A stretch of 64,000 nucleotides of DNA, taken from positions 434,001 through 498,000 of the forward strand of contig NZ_CP011789.1 in NCBI RefSeq assembly GCF_001636055.1, read 5' to 3'. A model generated the notes under the pieces. The model saw nothing but the letters and a program-made list of their open reading frames with translations, did no database searches and was not told where the DNA came from. A program made the translations under genes and the position numbers. This document shows positions 8,537 through 18,954 of the stretch, piece by piece; the stretch's first letter is position 1, and each line of letters starts with the position of its first letter. The stretch is from Pseudomonas putida. Its GTDB lineage: Bacteria; Pseudomonadota; Gammaproteobacteria; Pseudomonadales; Pseudomonadaceae.

Positions 8537-11401
8537 TCATCTTCGCGAGCGCTCCAGCAATGCCTTGAACGCTGCGGCATCGATCGGTCGACTGATCAGG
8601 TAACCCTGCGCCTCGTCGCACCCCTGCTCACGCAGGAATGCCAGCTGCTCCTGGGTTTCCACCCCCTCGGCCACCACCTCCAGCCCCAGGCTCTTGGCCA
8701 TGGCGATGATCGCCCGGATGATCGCGGCATCCTGGCTGCCCTCCTGCAGGCCCCGAATGAACGCCTGGTCGATCTTCACGTAGTCCACCGGAAAGCGCTT
8801 GAGGTAACTCAGCGATGAATAGCCGGTACCAAAATCGTCGATCGCCAGCTTCACGCCCAATGCGTGCAGTTGCTGGAAGGTGGCGATGATGTGCTCGACA
8901 TTGTCGAGCAACTGGCTTTCGGTCAGCTCCAGCTCCAGCAGGTGCGGCGCCAGTCCGGTCTCCTGCAGTACCTGACGCACCAGGCTGACCACCTTGCCCT
9001 GGCGCAACTGGTAGACCGACAGGTTGACCGACACACGGATCTCCCAGCCCTGGCGCAACCATTCACATGCCTGCCAACACGCCTGACGCAGGACGAACTC
9101 ACCCATCGGCGCAATCAACCCGGTTTCTTCGGCCAGCCCGATGAACTCGCCCGGCGGCACCATGCCCCACTGCGGATGCTGCCAGCGCACCAGCGCCTCG
9201 GCGGCATGCAGACGGCCGGAACGCAGGCACAGCTTGGGCTGGAAGTAGACCCGCAGCTGGTTTTCGTCGAGAGCCTTGCGCAGATCGTTTTCCAGTTGCA
9301 GGCGTTCCAGGGTACTGGCACGCAGGCTTTCGGTATAGAACTGGAAGCTGTCGCCCCCCAGGTGCTTGGCGTGTTGCTTGGCCATGTCGGCCTGACTGAC
9401 CAAAGCGTTGAGGTCGAAAGTGGCCTCCGACAACACACTGATGCCCACCGATGCACTGATCACCACCTCATGACCGCCCACTCGCTGCGGCACCCGCAGC
9501 TTGTCGAGCAGGCGTGTGGTGACCCGCACCAGGCTGGAAAGATTGCTGTAGCCATCGAACAGCACGGCGAACTCGTCGCCGGAAATACGCGCCACGGTGT
9601 CGGCCTCCGGCACCGCATTGGCCAGGCGCTGGGCCATTTTCTTCAGCAACTGGTCGGCCAGTTCGTGCCCAAGGCTTTCATTGAGCAGCTTGAAGCGGTC
9701 CAGATCGACATGCAGCAGCGCCAGGCTGCGGCCGTTCAAGCGCACACGCTGCACCGCCTCATGCAGGCGCAGGCGGAACAGCGCTCGGTTGGCAAGGCCT
9801 GTGAGGTCATCGTAGTGGGCGAGATAGCGCAGGCGCTCCTCCGACTCACGGCGCGCCGACAGGTCCGTGAAGAACGCCACGATATTGCTGATGTTGCCCC
9901 GTCCATCGCTCACGCCATTGAGCTGCAACCATTGCGGGTAGAGCTCGCCATTACTGCGCGCCTCGACCAGCTCGCCCTCCCAGCGCCCTTGCTGCTCGAG
10001 GGCCTGGTGAATCGATTGGCTGTGCCGACGGGCGTCGCGGCTGCAGGGCAGCTCCAGCAGGTCACGCAGGATCAGGTCTTCGCGCCCATAGCCGGTGAGA
10101 TCGCAGAATCGCTGGTTGACCGCCAGCAACTGGTAGTGCGCATCGAGGATGGCGATGCCTTCACTCGCCGCTTCGAACACGGTGGCAGCCAGCCGCTGCT
10201 GTTCTTCCTGTTCCTTCTGTGCGGTGATGTCACGACGGGTACCCAGCATGCGCAGGACCTTGCCGTCGGCATCACGCTCGACCGCCCGTCCCCGGTCCTC
10301 GATCCAGCACCAGCGACCTTGCGTGTGGCGCACCCGGTATTCGACACGATAGTCGTCGCTGCGGCCCTTGAGGTGCTCGACCAGCGTGCGACGCAGCAGC
10401 GGCAGATCGTCGGGATGCAAGCGCGGCTTGAGGTCGGCACGCACCGAGCGCACCTGCCCAGGCTCCAGGCCGAACAAGGCATGCAACTGGGTGTGATGGA
10501 CTTCGTCGGTTTGCAGGTCCCAGTCCCACAGTCCCAGTTCGCTAGCCTCCAGCGCCAGGCTCAGGCGCTGCTCGCTCGCACCCAGGGCCTGGGTGGCAAG
10601 CGCCAGCTCACGGCCTCGCTCGCTCACCCGCAGCTCGAGGCCGGCCTGCGCCTGGCGCAATTGCTCTTCGGCGTGACGACGGTGGCGGATCTCTGCACTC
10701 AAGGCCTGGTTCAATTGCTCGCCATGGCGTTGCGCACCCTGCAGATGCTCGATCAATGCCTGGTTCTGGAAGCGCCGAAGCAGACCGCGCTCGATCAGAC
10801 GATTGACCTGCCAGGCCACCACCATCAGGGCGCCGAGCAGGATCAGGCCAAGCCAGCCCCAGCCGCGCTGCAACCCGTCCTGATAAAAGAACAGAAATCC
10901 GATCGGCGGCAACAGGCCGGGTAACACGAAGCTGAGAAAGGCCGGCAGGCTGACCGCGTAGGCGACGCTCGCCGACAGCGCCGCTGCGCCCAGCAGGCCG
11001 AAAACCCAGGCCTGCTGGACGAAACTGTCCACCGGTACCAGCGCGAGGGCGGCACAGCCAAGCGTCAGGCCACTGAAGGCCGAACCACCGAGAAACATCC
11101 GCCACCAGGTCGGCTTGGCCTGACGCTCCGGCGAGGCCGCATCGAAGGCCGCCACCTGGATCACCCGCAAGGCCACCAGCGCCAGTAACCAGACCATCCA
11201 CACGCCGACCAGCAGATAGCGGGCAGGGCTCCACAGCAGCCAGGCGCAAAGCAGGCCGTTGAGCAACATGAACAGGGTGGGCAGCAAGGAGCCCTGGTAA
11301 AGCAGGCGGGTCCGCTCGATGGAGAGCTGGGTTGCGAATTGCCTGCGAACGCTCCTTGTCGATTCGGGTGATGCGTCGATCACCACGCAATTCTGGGTCA
11401 T
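8537..11401 (-). CDS. Membrane-bound PAS-PAS-GGDEF-EAL cyclic-di-GMP protein
   Basis: This 954-residue protein begins with several membrane segments (about residues 35-205), then a coiled coil (210-270), two PAS domains (about 275-400 and 405-525), GGDEF and EAL domains. The GGDEF signature is altered to SGDEF (about residue 605) and its Mg-binding region reads [19 protein letters not shown], so cyclase activity is uncertain. The EAL phosphodiesterase site looks complete: EALVRW (about 733), [16 protein letters not shown], the lysine of VKIDQ and AEGVE. It most likely degrades c-di-GMP in response to a signal. It is divergent from uvrD, and no operon partner is visible. Confidence 0.9.
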   Translation of the reverse strand: MTQNCVVIDASPESTRSVRRQFATQLSIERTRLLYQGSLLPTLFMLLNGLLCAWLLWSPARYLLVGVWMVWLLALVALRVIQVAAFDAASPERQAKPTWWRMFLGGSAFSGLTLGCAALALVPVDSFVQQAWVFGLLGAAALSASVAYAVSLPAFLSFVLPGLLPPIGFLFFYQDGLQRGWGWLGLILLGALMVVAWQVNRLIERGLLRRFQNQALIEHLQGAQRHGEQLNQALSAEIRHRRHAEEQLRQAQAGLELRVSERGRELALATQALGASEQRLSLALEASELGLWDWDLQTDEVHHTQLHALFGLEPGQVRSVRADLKPRLHPDDLPLLRRTLVEHLKGRSDDYRVEYRVRHTQGRWCWIEDRGRAVERDADGKVLRMLGTRRDITAQKEQEEQQRLAATVFEAASEGIAILDAHYQLLAVNQRFCDLTGYGREDLILRDLLELPCSRDARRHSQSIHQALEQQGRWEGELVEARSNGELYPQWLQLNGVSDGRGNISNIVAFFTDLSARRESEERLRYLAHYDDLTGLANRALFRLRLHEAVQRVRLNGRSLALLHVDLDRFKLLNESLGHELADQLLKKMAQRLANAVPEADTVARISGDEFAVLFDGYSNLSSLVRVTTRLLDKLRVPQRVGGHEVVISASVGISVLSEATFDLNALVSQADMAKQHAKHLGGDSFQFYTESLRASTLERLQLENDLRKALDENQLRVYFQPKLCLRSGRLHAAEALVRWQHPQWGMVPPGEFIGLAEETGLIAPMGEFVLRQACWQACEWLRQGWEIRVSVNLSVYQLRQGKVVSLVRQVLQETGLAPHLLELELTESQLLDNVEHIIATFQQLHALGVKLAIDDFGTGYSSLSYLKRFPVDYVKIDQAFIRGLQEGSQDAAIIRAIIAMAKSLGLEVVAEGVETQEQLAFLREQGCDEAQGYLISRPIDAAAFKALLERSRR

Positions 11402-11543
11402 ATGGCAGTGTTCTTATAATGGTCAGCCGCGAACGTGCACGGAGCATACACAAGCGCGAGGCCGGGCCAAACTGCTGTGTGTCATGATTTCACAAATGCC
11501 CGACCATTTGCCCGCAGCCCCCGCGCCAACCTAGAATGGCCGG

Positions 11544-13727
11544 ATGCACACTGATGACCTCTCCCTACTGCTCAATTCCCTCAACGATGCCCAACGCCAG
11601 GCCGTAGCAGCCCCGCGTGGGCGTCAACTGGTGCTCGCGGGCGCCGGCTCGGGCAAGACCCGCGTGCTGGTGCACCGCATCGCCTGGCTGATCCAGGTCG
11701 AACAGGCCTCGCCGCATTCGATTCTGTCGGTGACCTTCACCAACAAGGCCGCCGCGGAGATGCGTCACCGTATCGAGCAGTTGCTGGGCATCAACCCGGC
11801 TGGCATGTGGGTCGGCACCTTCCACGGCCTGGCCCACCGCCTGCTGCGTGCCCACTGGCAGGAAGCGCGCCTGGCGCAGAATTTCCAGATCCTCGACGGC
11901 GACGATCAGCAGCGGCTGATCAAGCGAGTGATCCGCGAGATGGGCCTGGATGAGCAGCGCTGGCCGGCACGCCAGGCCCAGTGGTTCATCAACGGCCAGA
12001 AGGACGAAGGCCTGCGCCCGCAGCACATCCAGGCCAGCGGCGACCTGTTCCTGGCGACCATGCGCGGCATCTACGAAGCCTATGAGCAGGCCTGCGAGCG
12101 CGCCGGGGTCATCGACTTCTCCGAGCTGCTGCTGCGCGCCCTCGACCTGTGGCGCGACAACCCCGGCCTGCTCGAGCACTACCAGCGCCGTTTCCGCCAC
12201 CTGCTGGTGGACGAATTCCAGGACACCAACGCCGTGCAGTATGCCTGGCTGCGCCTGCTGGCCGGCGGTGGCGAAAGCCTGATGGCTGTGGGCGACGACG
12301 ACCAGTCGATCTATGGCTGGCGCGGTGCGAAGATCGAGAACATCCATCAATACACCGCCGACTTCCCCGACGCCGAACTGATCCGCCTGGAGCAGAACTA
12401 CCGCTCCACCAGTGGCATCCTCAAGGCCGCCAACGCCCTGATCGCCAATAACAGCGGGCGCCTGGGCAAGGAGCTGTGGACCGATCTGGGCGAAGGCGAA
12501 CCCCTCACCCTGTACGCGGCATACAACGAGCACGACGAAGCACGCTACGTGGTCGAAAGCATCGAGCGCATCATCAAGGACGGCAATTCGCGCAGCGACA
12601 TCGCCATCCTCTATCGCTCCAACGCCCAGTCGCGGGTGCTCGAAGAAGCCCTGCTGCGTGAGCGCATCCCCTACCGCATCTATGGTGGCCAGCGCTTCTT
12701 CGAGCGCGCCGAGATCAAGAACGCCATGGCCTACCTTCGTCTGCTCGAAGGCCGCGGCAACGATGCAGCACTCGAGCGGGTGATCAACGTACCGCCCCGC
12801 GGCATCGGCGAGAAGACGGTCGAAGCCATCCGCGAACATGCCCGCCACAGCCAGCTGTCGATGTGGGATGCCATGTGCCAGCTGCTCGCTGCCAAAGCAC
12901 TCAAAGGCCGTGCGGCCAGTGCCCTGGGCGGCTTCATCGAGTTGATGGAAAACCTTGCGAACAAGGTCATGGAGATGCCACTGCACACCATGACCCAGAC
13001 CGTCATCGAGCAGTCCGGGCTGATCATCTACCACCAGGAAGAAAAGGGTGAAAAGGGCCAGGCTCGGGTAGAAAACCTTGAGGAACTGGTCAGCGCTGCG
13101 CGCAACTTCGAATCCACTGAGGAAGATGCCGATCTTTCGCCGCTGTCGGCATTCCTCGGTCACGCCTCGTTAGAGGCCGGCGACGCCCAGGCAGACGAGC
13201 ACGAAGACAGTGTGCAGTTGATGACCCTGCACAGCGCCAAGGGCCTGGAGTTCCCCTACGTGTTCCTGGTCGGCCTGGAAGAAGGTCTGTTCCCGCACAA
13301 GATGAGCCTGGAAGAACCTGGCCGCCTTGAGGAGGAGCGCCGCCTGGCCTACGTCGGGATCACCCGCGCGATGCGCCAGCTGATCATGACCTACGCCGAG
13401 ACCCGGCGCCTGTATGGCAGCGAGACGTACAACAAGGTGTCGCGTTTCGTACGGGAAATTCCGGCAGGTCTGGTTCAGGAAGTACGCTTGTCCAATTCGG
13501 TCAGCCGTCCTTTCGGCGGTGCGCAGACCCAGGCCAGCAGCCTGTTCGCCAACGCCAACATCCCGCAGACGGCGTTCAGCCTTGGCCAGCGCGTGCAGCA
13601 CTCGGTGTTTGGTGAAGGCGTCATCCTCAACTTTGAAGGGTCCGGGGCACAGGCTCGCGTGCAAGTGAACTTCGACGAAGGCAGCAAGTGGCTGATGCTT
13701 GGGTATGCCAAGCTGGAAGCGATCTGA
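11544..13727 (+). CDS. uvrD: DNA helicase II UvrD
   Basis: The 727-residue protein is a superfamily 1A 3'-5' helicase used in nucleotide excision and mismatch repair. The Walker A motif GAGSGKT is at residues 33-39. Further motifs include VTFTNKAAAEM (Ia), LLVDEFQDTN (II), VGDDDQSIYGWRGA (III), LEQNYRS (IV), VQLMTLHSAKGLEFPYVF (V) and EERRLAYVGITRAM (VI). The C-terminal tail has the VFGEGVILNFEG segment typical of UvrD/PcrA. Length and motifs separate it from Rep. It is transcribed alone, and a perfect hairpin follows its stop codon. Confidence 0.95.
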   Translation: MHTDDLSLLLNSLNDAQRQAVAAPRGRQLVLAGAGSGKTRVLVHRIAWLIQVEQASPHSILSVTFTNKAAAEMRHRIEQLLGINPAGMWVGTFHGLAHRLLRAHWQEARLAQNFQILDGDDQQRLIKRVIREMGLDEQRWPARQAQWFINGQKDEGLRPQHIQASGDLFLATMRGIYEAYEQACERAGVIDFSELLLRALDLWRDNPGLLEHYQRRFRHLLVDEFQDTNAVQYAWLRLLAGGGESLMAVGDDDQSIYGWRGAKIENIHQYTADFPDAELIRLEQNYRSTSGILKAANALIANNSGRLGKELWTDLGEGEPLTLYAAYNEHDEARYVVESIERIIKDGNSRSDIAILYRSNAQSRVLEEALLRERIPYRIYGGQRFFERAEIKNAMAYLRLLEGRGNDAALERVINVPPRGIGEKTVEAIREHARHSQLSMWDAMCQLLAAKALKGRAASALGGFIELMENLANKVMEMPLHTMTQTVIEQSGLIIYHQEEKGEKGQARVENLEELVSAARNFESTEEDADLSPLSAFLGHASLEAGDAQADEHEDSVQLMTLHSAKGLEFPYVFLVGLEEGLFPHKMSLEEPGRLEEERRLAYVGITRAMRQLIMTYAETRRLYGSETYNKVSRFVREIPAGLVQEVRLSNSVSRPFGGAQTQASSLFANANIPQTAFSLGQRVQHSVFGEGVILNFEGSGAQARVQVNFDEGSKWLMLGYAKLEAI

Positions 13728-13750
13728 GGACGAGTCGCGCTGACTCGTCC
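13728..13750 (+). terminator. Hairpin after uvrD
   Basis: GGACGAGTC and GACTCGTCC form a perfect 9-bp stem with a GCGCT loop directly after the uvrD stop codon. No T-run follows at once, so it may stabilise the mRNA 3' end rather than act as a classical terminator. Confidence 0.6.
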
Positions 13751-13891
13751 TGCAACGCTCTTTCAGACGCCAGATTCAGACGCGGATTACAGGATCAGGC
13801 AAAAGCTCGAAACATTCTTGCGCTAGCCATGTCTCCTACATCATGTGCACCATGACGCGCGTGCAATCCACAAAACGGGAAATCCCATCTT

Positions 13892-14743
13892 ATGCAACGT
13901 TTTCTTAGCATCGCACTGGCGCTCTGCGTCGGCCTGACGCTGAGCCTCGACGCCAACGCCAAGCGCTTCGGCGGTGGCAAGAGCTCGGGCGCTGCGCCTA
14001 TGCACCAGACCCGCCAGGCCTCCCCAACCACGCCTGCCGCCGCGCCGACCGCTCCAGGCCGTGCACCGGCCGCTGCCAGCGGTGCTTCGCGCTGGCTGGG
14101 CCCTCTGGCCGGCCTCGCCGCCGGTGGCCTGCTCGCCTCCATGTTCATGGGAGACGGCTTCCAGGGCATGCAGATCCTCGACTTCCTGATCATGGGCCTG
14201 ATCGCCTTCCTGGTCTTCCGCTTCATCGCTGCGCGCCGTCGCCAGCAGCAGCCGCAAGCTGCCGCAGGCGCCGGCCACGCTCCCTACCAGCGTGAAGTGC
14301 AACAACAGCCTGCGCAATCGATCTTCGGTGGTTCGGCCGCCCCTGTCGCCACCGCGCCGGTCATCAACGCCCCGGCCTGGTTCAACGAGCAGAGCTTCCT
14401 GGCCGCTGCCCGCAACCACTTCCAGACGCTTCAGCAGCACTGGGATGCGAACGAGATGGACAAGATCGCCGAGTTCGTTACCCCGCAAATGCTCGAGTTC
14501 CTCAAGCGTGAGCGTGCCGAGCAAGGTGATGGCTTCCAGTCCACCTACATCGACGACCTCGATGTGCAACTGGAAGGCGTCGACGACCGCGCCGACAAGA
14601 CCATCGCTACCCTGACCTTCCGTGGCGTATCGAAGAACTCGCGCTTCGATCAGGGCGAGGCCTTCAGCGAAAGCTGGCACATGGAGCGTGCACAGGGCGA
14701 GAACCAGCCCTGGATGCTCGCCGGTATCCGCCAGAACGGCTGA
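13892..14743 (+). CDS. Tim44-like domain membrane protein
   Basis: The 283-residue protein starts with a signal peptide (FLSIALALCVGLTLS, cleavage expected after DANA) and an Ala/Pro-rich linker. Hydrophobic segments follow at about residues 70-85 and 92-108 (ILDFLIMGLIAFLVFRFI), then a C-terminal Tim44-like domain (about residues 165-280). Bacterial Tim44-like proteins occur widely in Proteobacteria, with poorly defined roles at the inner membrane. The mitochondrial homologue recruits Hsp70 to the import channel, but no such function should be assumed here. It is transcribed alone with a strong terminator after it. Confidence 0.8.
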   Translation: MQRFLSIALALCVGLTLSLDANAKRFGGGKSSGAAPMHQTRQASPTTPAAAPTAPGRAPAAASGASRWLGPLAGLAAGGLLASMFMGDGFQGMQILDFLIMGLIAFLVFRFIAARRRQQQPQAAAGAGHAPYQREVQQQPAQSIFGGSAAPVATAPVINAPAWFNEQSFLAAARNHFQTLQQHWDANEMDKIAEFVTPQMLEFLKRERAEQGDGFQSTYIDDLDVQLEGVDDRADKTIATLTFRGVSKNSRFDQGEAFSESWHMERAQGENQPWMLAGIRQNG

Positions 14744-14762
14744 TTCTGACGCGCTTCACAGA

Positions 14763-14790
14763 AAAACCCCGGGCCTGTCCCGGGGTTTTT
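14763..14790 (+). terminator. Rho-independent terminator
   Basis: AAAACCCCGGG, a CCTGT loop and CCCGGGGTTTTT form an 11-bp stem followed by a T-run, 20 bases after the Tim44-like gene. Confidence 0.92.
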
Positions 14791-14858
14791 GCTTTTGCCA
14801 CACTGGGCTACTAGGGTATAACGCGCAGCGTTGTCATCAAGGTAAGAGGAAGTGAACT

Positions 14859-15266
14859 GTGGAAGAAGTGATCGAACAACTCCGTGAAGCCAATGAGCCA
14901 GTACCCGTGCCCCTGGAGCTTCCCGACGAAGACCAACTGGTCGAAATCGAAGAACAACTGTTCATCAACATTCCCTTCGTCTTCAAGGAATTCCTGCTGA
15001 CCGTCAGCGACGTGGTATACGGCTCCCTCGAGCCGGTCACTGTCACCGACCCGCAGTCGCACACCTACTTGCCTGATGTTGCCGCCAATGCCTGGGATGC
15101 CGGCGTACCACGCGACCTGATCCCCCTTTGCCAGGACGGCGACAGTTACTACTGCGTCGAGGAAGACGGCACGGTGGTGCTGTGGGATGGCGACGAAGAA
15201 ATCGTTGGCGAGGAAAGCTGGGAGTCGGTGTGGCACTGGGCGCGGGACGTCTGGCTGGAAAGCTGA
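14859..15266 (+). CDS. SMI1/KNR4 family protein
   Basis: The 135-residue, strongly acidic protein fits the SMI1/KNR4 (SUKH) fold. It has ELPDEDQLVEIEEQLFINIP with the F/Y-KEFLL helix near residues 20-48, and a C-terminal VVLWDGDEE...WESVWHWARDVW helix. SUKH proteins are often immunity proteins against contact-dependent toxins, but stand-alone members with housekeeping roles are also common; no toxin gene is adjacent. The GTG start at 14859 has AGAGGA 8 bases upstream. It is flanked by hairpins on both sides and so is probably a single-gene transcript. Confidence 0.8.
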   Translation: MEEVIEQLREANEPVPVPLELPDEDQLVEIEEQLFINIPFVFKEFLLTVSDVVYGSLEPVTVTDPQSHTYLPDVAANAWDAGVPRDLIPLCQDGDSYYCVEEDGTVVLWDGDEEIVGEESWESVWHWARDVWLES

Positions 15267-15282
15267 ACCCGAACACGCAAAG

Positions 15283-15338
15283 TAATGGCATACCGCCATT
15301 AACTACTCGTAGAATCGCCAGGCTTTCTGCGCCTGGCG
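15283..15338 (+). terminator. Two successive hairpins after the SMI1/KNR4 gene
   Basis: TAATGGC at 15283-15289 pairs with GCCATTA at 15295-15301. CGCCAGGC at 15316-15323 pairs with GCCTGGCG at 15331-15338. They lie between convergent genes. Neither has a clear T-run, so function as terminators is tentative. Confidence 0.45.
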
Positions 15339-15400
15339 ACATCGTTACCGCCTGATCCCCTCGGACTACCATGAAGTCTTGCGCAGGGAGCGATCACCCC

Positions 15401-17161
15401 TCAATGCGAGTGATCGCGGCTGTTCTCCAACGTTTCCAGCAGGGCGATCTGCATGCGCGTATGCACGCGCACGAACCAACGCCACAGCAGCGCGACCACC
15501 ACGGCCGCGACCACGGCGATGACCAGCAAAAGCTCGTTGGTCGGCAGGATACTCGCCGACAGTGCCGACAGCAGCAGGAAGATCACCAGCAGCGACAACA
15601 GCGGAATCACTTCGGCAATCACGCGGCGCACGCGCTGAGTGTGTCGCCCGGCCATCTCCGGCTTGACCCCCATCTCCGCCAACAGCATCGACAGCGCCTT
15701 GAGCTTGCGATAAGCGGCGATCAGGAATGGCAGTGACAACAACAATGCCGCACCCCAGATCACCGCCTTCTGCTGCCCGACATCACCGATCCATTCGCTC
15801 AACCAGGTGCCGATGCGTACCGCGAAGTAACCACCGCTGAAGAAGATGGCGATCACCAGTGCCAGGTTCACCCCCACTTGCAGCAGGATGCGCCGGATCA
15901 TCGCCGCCAGCATGGCGCCCTCGCCTTGAGGCTGAATGTTGCGCAACCACTCGCCATACAGCGACAGCACCCGCGACAAGCGCTGCGGTACCACCTTGCC
16001 CAGGCGAATCGACAGGGGATCCGCAGCACGAATCAGGTAAGGCGTGAGCAAGGTGGTGATGGCCGAGACGGCCACTGCGACTGGATAGAGGAAGTCGCTG
16101 GTGACCTGCAAGGTCATGCCCAGGGCAGCGATGATGAAGGAGAATTCGCCAATCTGTGAAAGCCCCATCCCCACACGCAATGAGGTACGTCCATCGTTGC
16201 CCGCAATGAAGGCGCCCATGCCGCAAGACAGCATCTTGCCCAACACCACAGCCAGGGTGATCACCACGATCGGCCAAGCGTAGTCGATCAACACCTGCGG
16301 ATCGATCATCAGGCCAATGGCGACGAAGAAGATGGCGCTGAACAGGTCGCGTACCGGCTCGATCAGGCGCTCGATCTTCAGCAACTGGCGCGATTCGGCC
16401 ATGATCGCACCGATCAGGAAGGCGCCCAACACCATGCTGTACTCCAGCTTGACCACCAGCAGGCAGAAGCCGAAGCACAGCCCCAGTACGGTAATCAGCA
16501 ACATCTCGTTGCTCTCGAACTTCGCCACGTAGGCCAGCAGCCGTGGCACCAGCAGGATGCCGATGACCAACGCCACGATCATGAACAGCGACAGCTTGCC
16601 GACGGTGGAGAACACCTCGCCGGAACTGACCGTACCGCTGACCGCAATGCCTGAGAGCAGGGCGATGATGCCGATGCCGAGGATGTCCTCGACGATCAGC
16701 ACGCCGAAGATCAACTGCGCGAACCGCTCGTTCTTCATCTTCAGGTCGTTGAGCGCCTTGACGATGATTGTCGTCGAGGAGATCGCCAGGATGGCGCCGA
16801 GGAACAACGAGTCCATGGTGCTCCAGCCGAACCAGCGGCCGATCTCGAAGCCGATCCAGATCATCAGCACGATTTCGAGGAAGGCAGCGATGAAGGCGGT
16901 CGCCCCCACCTTGAACAGCTTGCGCAGGCTGAACTCCAAGCCCAGGCAGAACATCAGGAAGATCACCCCGAGCTCGGCCAGGGTCTTGATCGTGTCTTCG
17001 TCGTGGATGAGGCCGAACGGCGGCGTGTGAGGGCCGATGATGAAACCGGCGACGATGTAGCCGAGCACCACCGGTTGGCGCAGCCTGTGGAAAAGAATGG
17101 TTACCACCCCTGCGACCAGCATGATCACGGCCAGATCCTGGATGAAGCTTATGGCATGCAT
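15401..17161 (-). CDS. Kef-type monovalent cation:proton antiporter (CPA2 family)
   Basis: This 586-residue inner-membrane protein has the CPA2 antiporter domain with about 12 membrane helices. It includes GYIVAGFIIGPHTPP near the N-terminus and the family motif GLEFSLRKLFKVG. Four or so extra helices follow about residue 440. The C-terminal TrkA-N nucleotide-binding domain of KefB/KefC is missing, so glutathione-adduct gating of the E. coli type is not expected. The start is put at the ATG at 17161, which has AGGAG 9 bases upstream; the 35 codons before it are rich in charged and polar residues and do not look like transporter sequence. Substrate K+ or Na+ cannot be told from sequence. Confidence 0.85.
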   Translation of the reverse strand: MHAISFIQDLAVIMLVAGVVTILFHRLRQPVVLGYIVAGFIIGPHTPPFGLIHDEDTIKTLAELGVIFLMFCLGLEFSLRKLFKVGATAFIAAFLEIVLMIWIGFEIGRWFGWSTMDSLFLGAILAISSTTIIVKALNDLKMKNERFAQLIFGVLIVEDILGIGIIALLSGIAVSGTVSSGEVFSTVGKLSLFMIVALVIGILLVPRLLAYVAKFESNEMLLITVLGLCFGFCLLVVKLEYSMVLGAFLIGAIMAESRQLLKIERLIEPVRDLFSAIFFVAIGLMIDPQVLIDYAWPIVVITLAVVLGKMLSCGMGAFIAGNDGRTSLRVGMGLSQIGEFSFIIAALGMTLQVTSDFLYPVAVAVSAITTLLTPYLIRAADPLSIRLGKVVPQRLSRVLSLYGEWLRNIQPQGEGAMLAAMIRRILLQVGVNLALVIAIFFSGGYFAVRIGTWLSEWIGDVGQQKAVIWGAALLLSLPFLIAAYRKLKALSMLLAEMGVKPEMAGRHTQRVRRVIAEVIPLLSLLVIFLLLSALSASILPTNELLLVIAVVAAVVVALLWRWFVRVHTRMQIALLETLENSRDHSH

Positions 17162-17435
17162 GGCGTGGCACTCCTTTTCTCTACGCACGGGGGCAGACCG
17201 CTCCTCTGCCAGGCCATCCCCGATCGAGCAGCTAGTACGAATTGTGTTGAAAGGTGGAACACCCATGTTGCATGGGCGTACTCAGGGTAACATCGCGTCC
17301 GCTCGTCAAACGCCCGTGCAATATGTAGAAACAGATCGGCAAAAGCGCGCGAGGTAATGGCATGATCGGCGTGACGACGGACCGTCGAGCGACGTCCGTT
17401 TCCAGGATGGGAAACCTCAACAGAGGGGAACAGAA

Positions 17436-17966
17436 GTGTCTGCAGATACCCGCCCCGTTTCAGCGCAACCTCACCGTGAGCACACTATGGAACCTGGAAA
17501 CGCCCAGCTGAGCATGACCGTCCTGATGACGCCGGACATGGCCAACTTCTCGGGCAACGTACATGGCGGCACCCTGCTGAAATACCTCGACGAAGTGGCC
17601 TATGCCTGCGCCAGCCGCTATGCCGGTACTTATGTCGTGACCCTGTCGGTGGACCAGGTGATCTTCCGCGAGCCGGTGCACGTCGGCGAACTGGTGACTT
17701 TCCTCGCCTCGGTCAACTACACCGGCAACACCTCCATGGAAGTGGGCATCAAGGTGGTGACCGAGAACATCCGCGAGCGCTCCGTTCGCCACTCCAACAG
17801 CTGCTTCTTCACCATGGTCGCGGTCGACGACAATCGCCGCCCGGTCGCGGTGCCGCCACGTCAGCCACAGAACAGCGAAGAGAAGCGCCGCTTCCTGCAG
17901 GGCCAGCAGCGCCGCCAGATCCGCCAGGAGCTGGAGAAGCGCTACCAGGACCTGAAGACCGAGTGA
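17436..17966 (+). CDS. Acyl-CoA thioesterase, hotdog fold
   Basis: The 176-residue protein is a YciA/BACH-type hotdog thioesterase that cleaves acyl-CoA to free acid and CoA. The active-site region is NFSGNVHGGTLLKYLDEVAY, with the usual Asn and Asp positions. The next strand is VTLSVDQVIFREPVHVGELV. The C-terminus is a charged helical tail (RRFLQGQQRRQIRQELEKRY). The GTG at 17436 follows AGAGGGGAA; an ATG at 17487 (MEPGNAQ) is an alternative that removes 17 residues. The gene ends one base from the convergent pdxY gene. Confidence 0.87.
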   Translation: MSADTRPVSAQPHREHTMEPGNAQLSMTVLMTPDMANFSGNVHGGTLLKYLDEVAYACASRYAGTYVVTLSVDQVIFREPVHVGELVTFLASVNYTGNTSMEVGIKVVTENIRERSVRHSNSCFFTMVAVDDNRRPVAVPPRQPQNSEEKRRFLQGQQRRQIRQELEKRYQDLKTE

Positions 17967-17967
17967 T

Positions 17968-18840
17968 CTAGAACGCCAGCACCTGTGCTTCGAAGCGCAC
18001 CCGCGGATGGGCGATGCGGTCCTGCGCCCGCACCAGCTGCAACTCGTAGCTGGCGCAGGCCTGGGTTTCCAGCAGCACTTCGTGCACCGCCGCCGCGGTG
18101 AACTCGAAGGCCTGCAGCCACGAATCGCCCAGCAGTACCCGCGCCAGGAACAGCCCCGAGGTCAGGTCACCGACTCCAACCGGCTGACGCGGAAACGCCA
18201 GCAGCGGGCGACGCAGGTGCCAGCTCTGCTCGCGGGTCACCAGCAGCATCTCGAAAGCATCCTCGCCGCGCCCCGGGTAGGCCAGGTGCTTGACCAGTAC
18301 CGCCTGCGGCCCACGTGCCAGCAGGCTGCGCGCCATGGCCACGCAATCTTCCAGCGACTGCGCATGCCGACCACAGAAACTGTCGAGCTCGAGCTGGTTC
18401 GGGCAGAGGATGTCGGCCACCGACGCCGCCTGCTCAAGCAGGAAGTCGCTGACCTCCTGGGGCACGATGCAGCCCTTCTCGGCGTGCCCCATCACCGGGT
18501 CGCACAGGTACAGCGCATGCGGGTTGACCGCCTTGATCCGTTCGACGCCGGCCAGGATCGCCCGCCCCTGCTCGGCACTGCCCAGGTAACCCGAGAGCAC
18601 TGCATCGCAATGGCCCAGCTCGCCGATATTGGAAATGCCTTCCACCAACGCAGGAATTTGCTCCGGAGCAAGCACTTCGCCAGCCCACTGGCCATACTGA
18701 GTGTGGTTGGAGAACTGCACAGTGTTGAGCGGCCAGACATTGACGCCGATGCGCTGCATGGGAAACACCGCGGCGCTGTTTCCGGCATGGCCAAAGACCA
18801 CATGGGACTGGATCGCGAGCAAGTGCGGTGTACGTTTCAT
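17968..18840 (-). CDS. pdxY: Pyridoxal kinase PdxY
   Basis: The protein phosphorylates pyridoxal in the vitamin B6 salvage pathway. The 290-residue sequence opens with [20 protein letters not shown] (substrate pocket), contains LCDPVMGH, and has the ribokinase-family anion-hole/catalytic segment [17 protein letters not shown] at about residues 219-235. The ATG at 18840 is chosen because homology begins at MKRTPHLL; the open frame continues upstream but is unrelated. It is convergent with the thioesterase and divergent from the DUF3301 gene. A perfect DnaA-box 9-mer lies just upstream of its start (18861-18869). Confidence 0.92.
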   Translation of the reverse strand: MKRTPHLLAIQSHVVFGHAGNSAAVFPMQRIGVNVWPLNTVQFSNHTQYGQWAGEVLAPEQIPALVEGISNIGELGHCDAVLSGYLGSAEQGRAILAGVERIKAVNPHALYLCDPVMGHAEKGCIVPQEVSDFLLEQAASVADILCPNQLELDSFCGRHAQSLEDCVAMARSLLARGPQAVLVKHLAYPGRGEDAFEMLLVTREQSWHLRRPLLAFPRQPVGVGDLTSGLFLARVLLGDSWLQAFEFTAAAVHEVLLETQACASYELQLVRAQDRIAHPRVRFEAQVLAF

Positions 18841-18954
18841 GCAGGAGACTTCCGAAGCTGTGTGGATAAGTGAAAGTCGATCAGTATGAACCCGAAAGCC
18901 ACCTATACGACAGGCCAGGCACGCAGTTAAGCTGAAGCCACCTGTCTGGAGCAT

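Noticed and set aside
8864..10924. A 686-codon open frame on plus, opposite the GGDEF-EAL gene
   Set aside because: Composition (Gln/His/Leu-rich) is that of an antisense frame, and the opposite strand encodes clear PAS, GGDEF and EAL domains.
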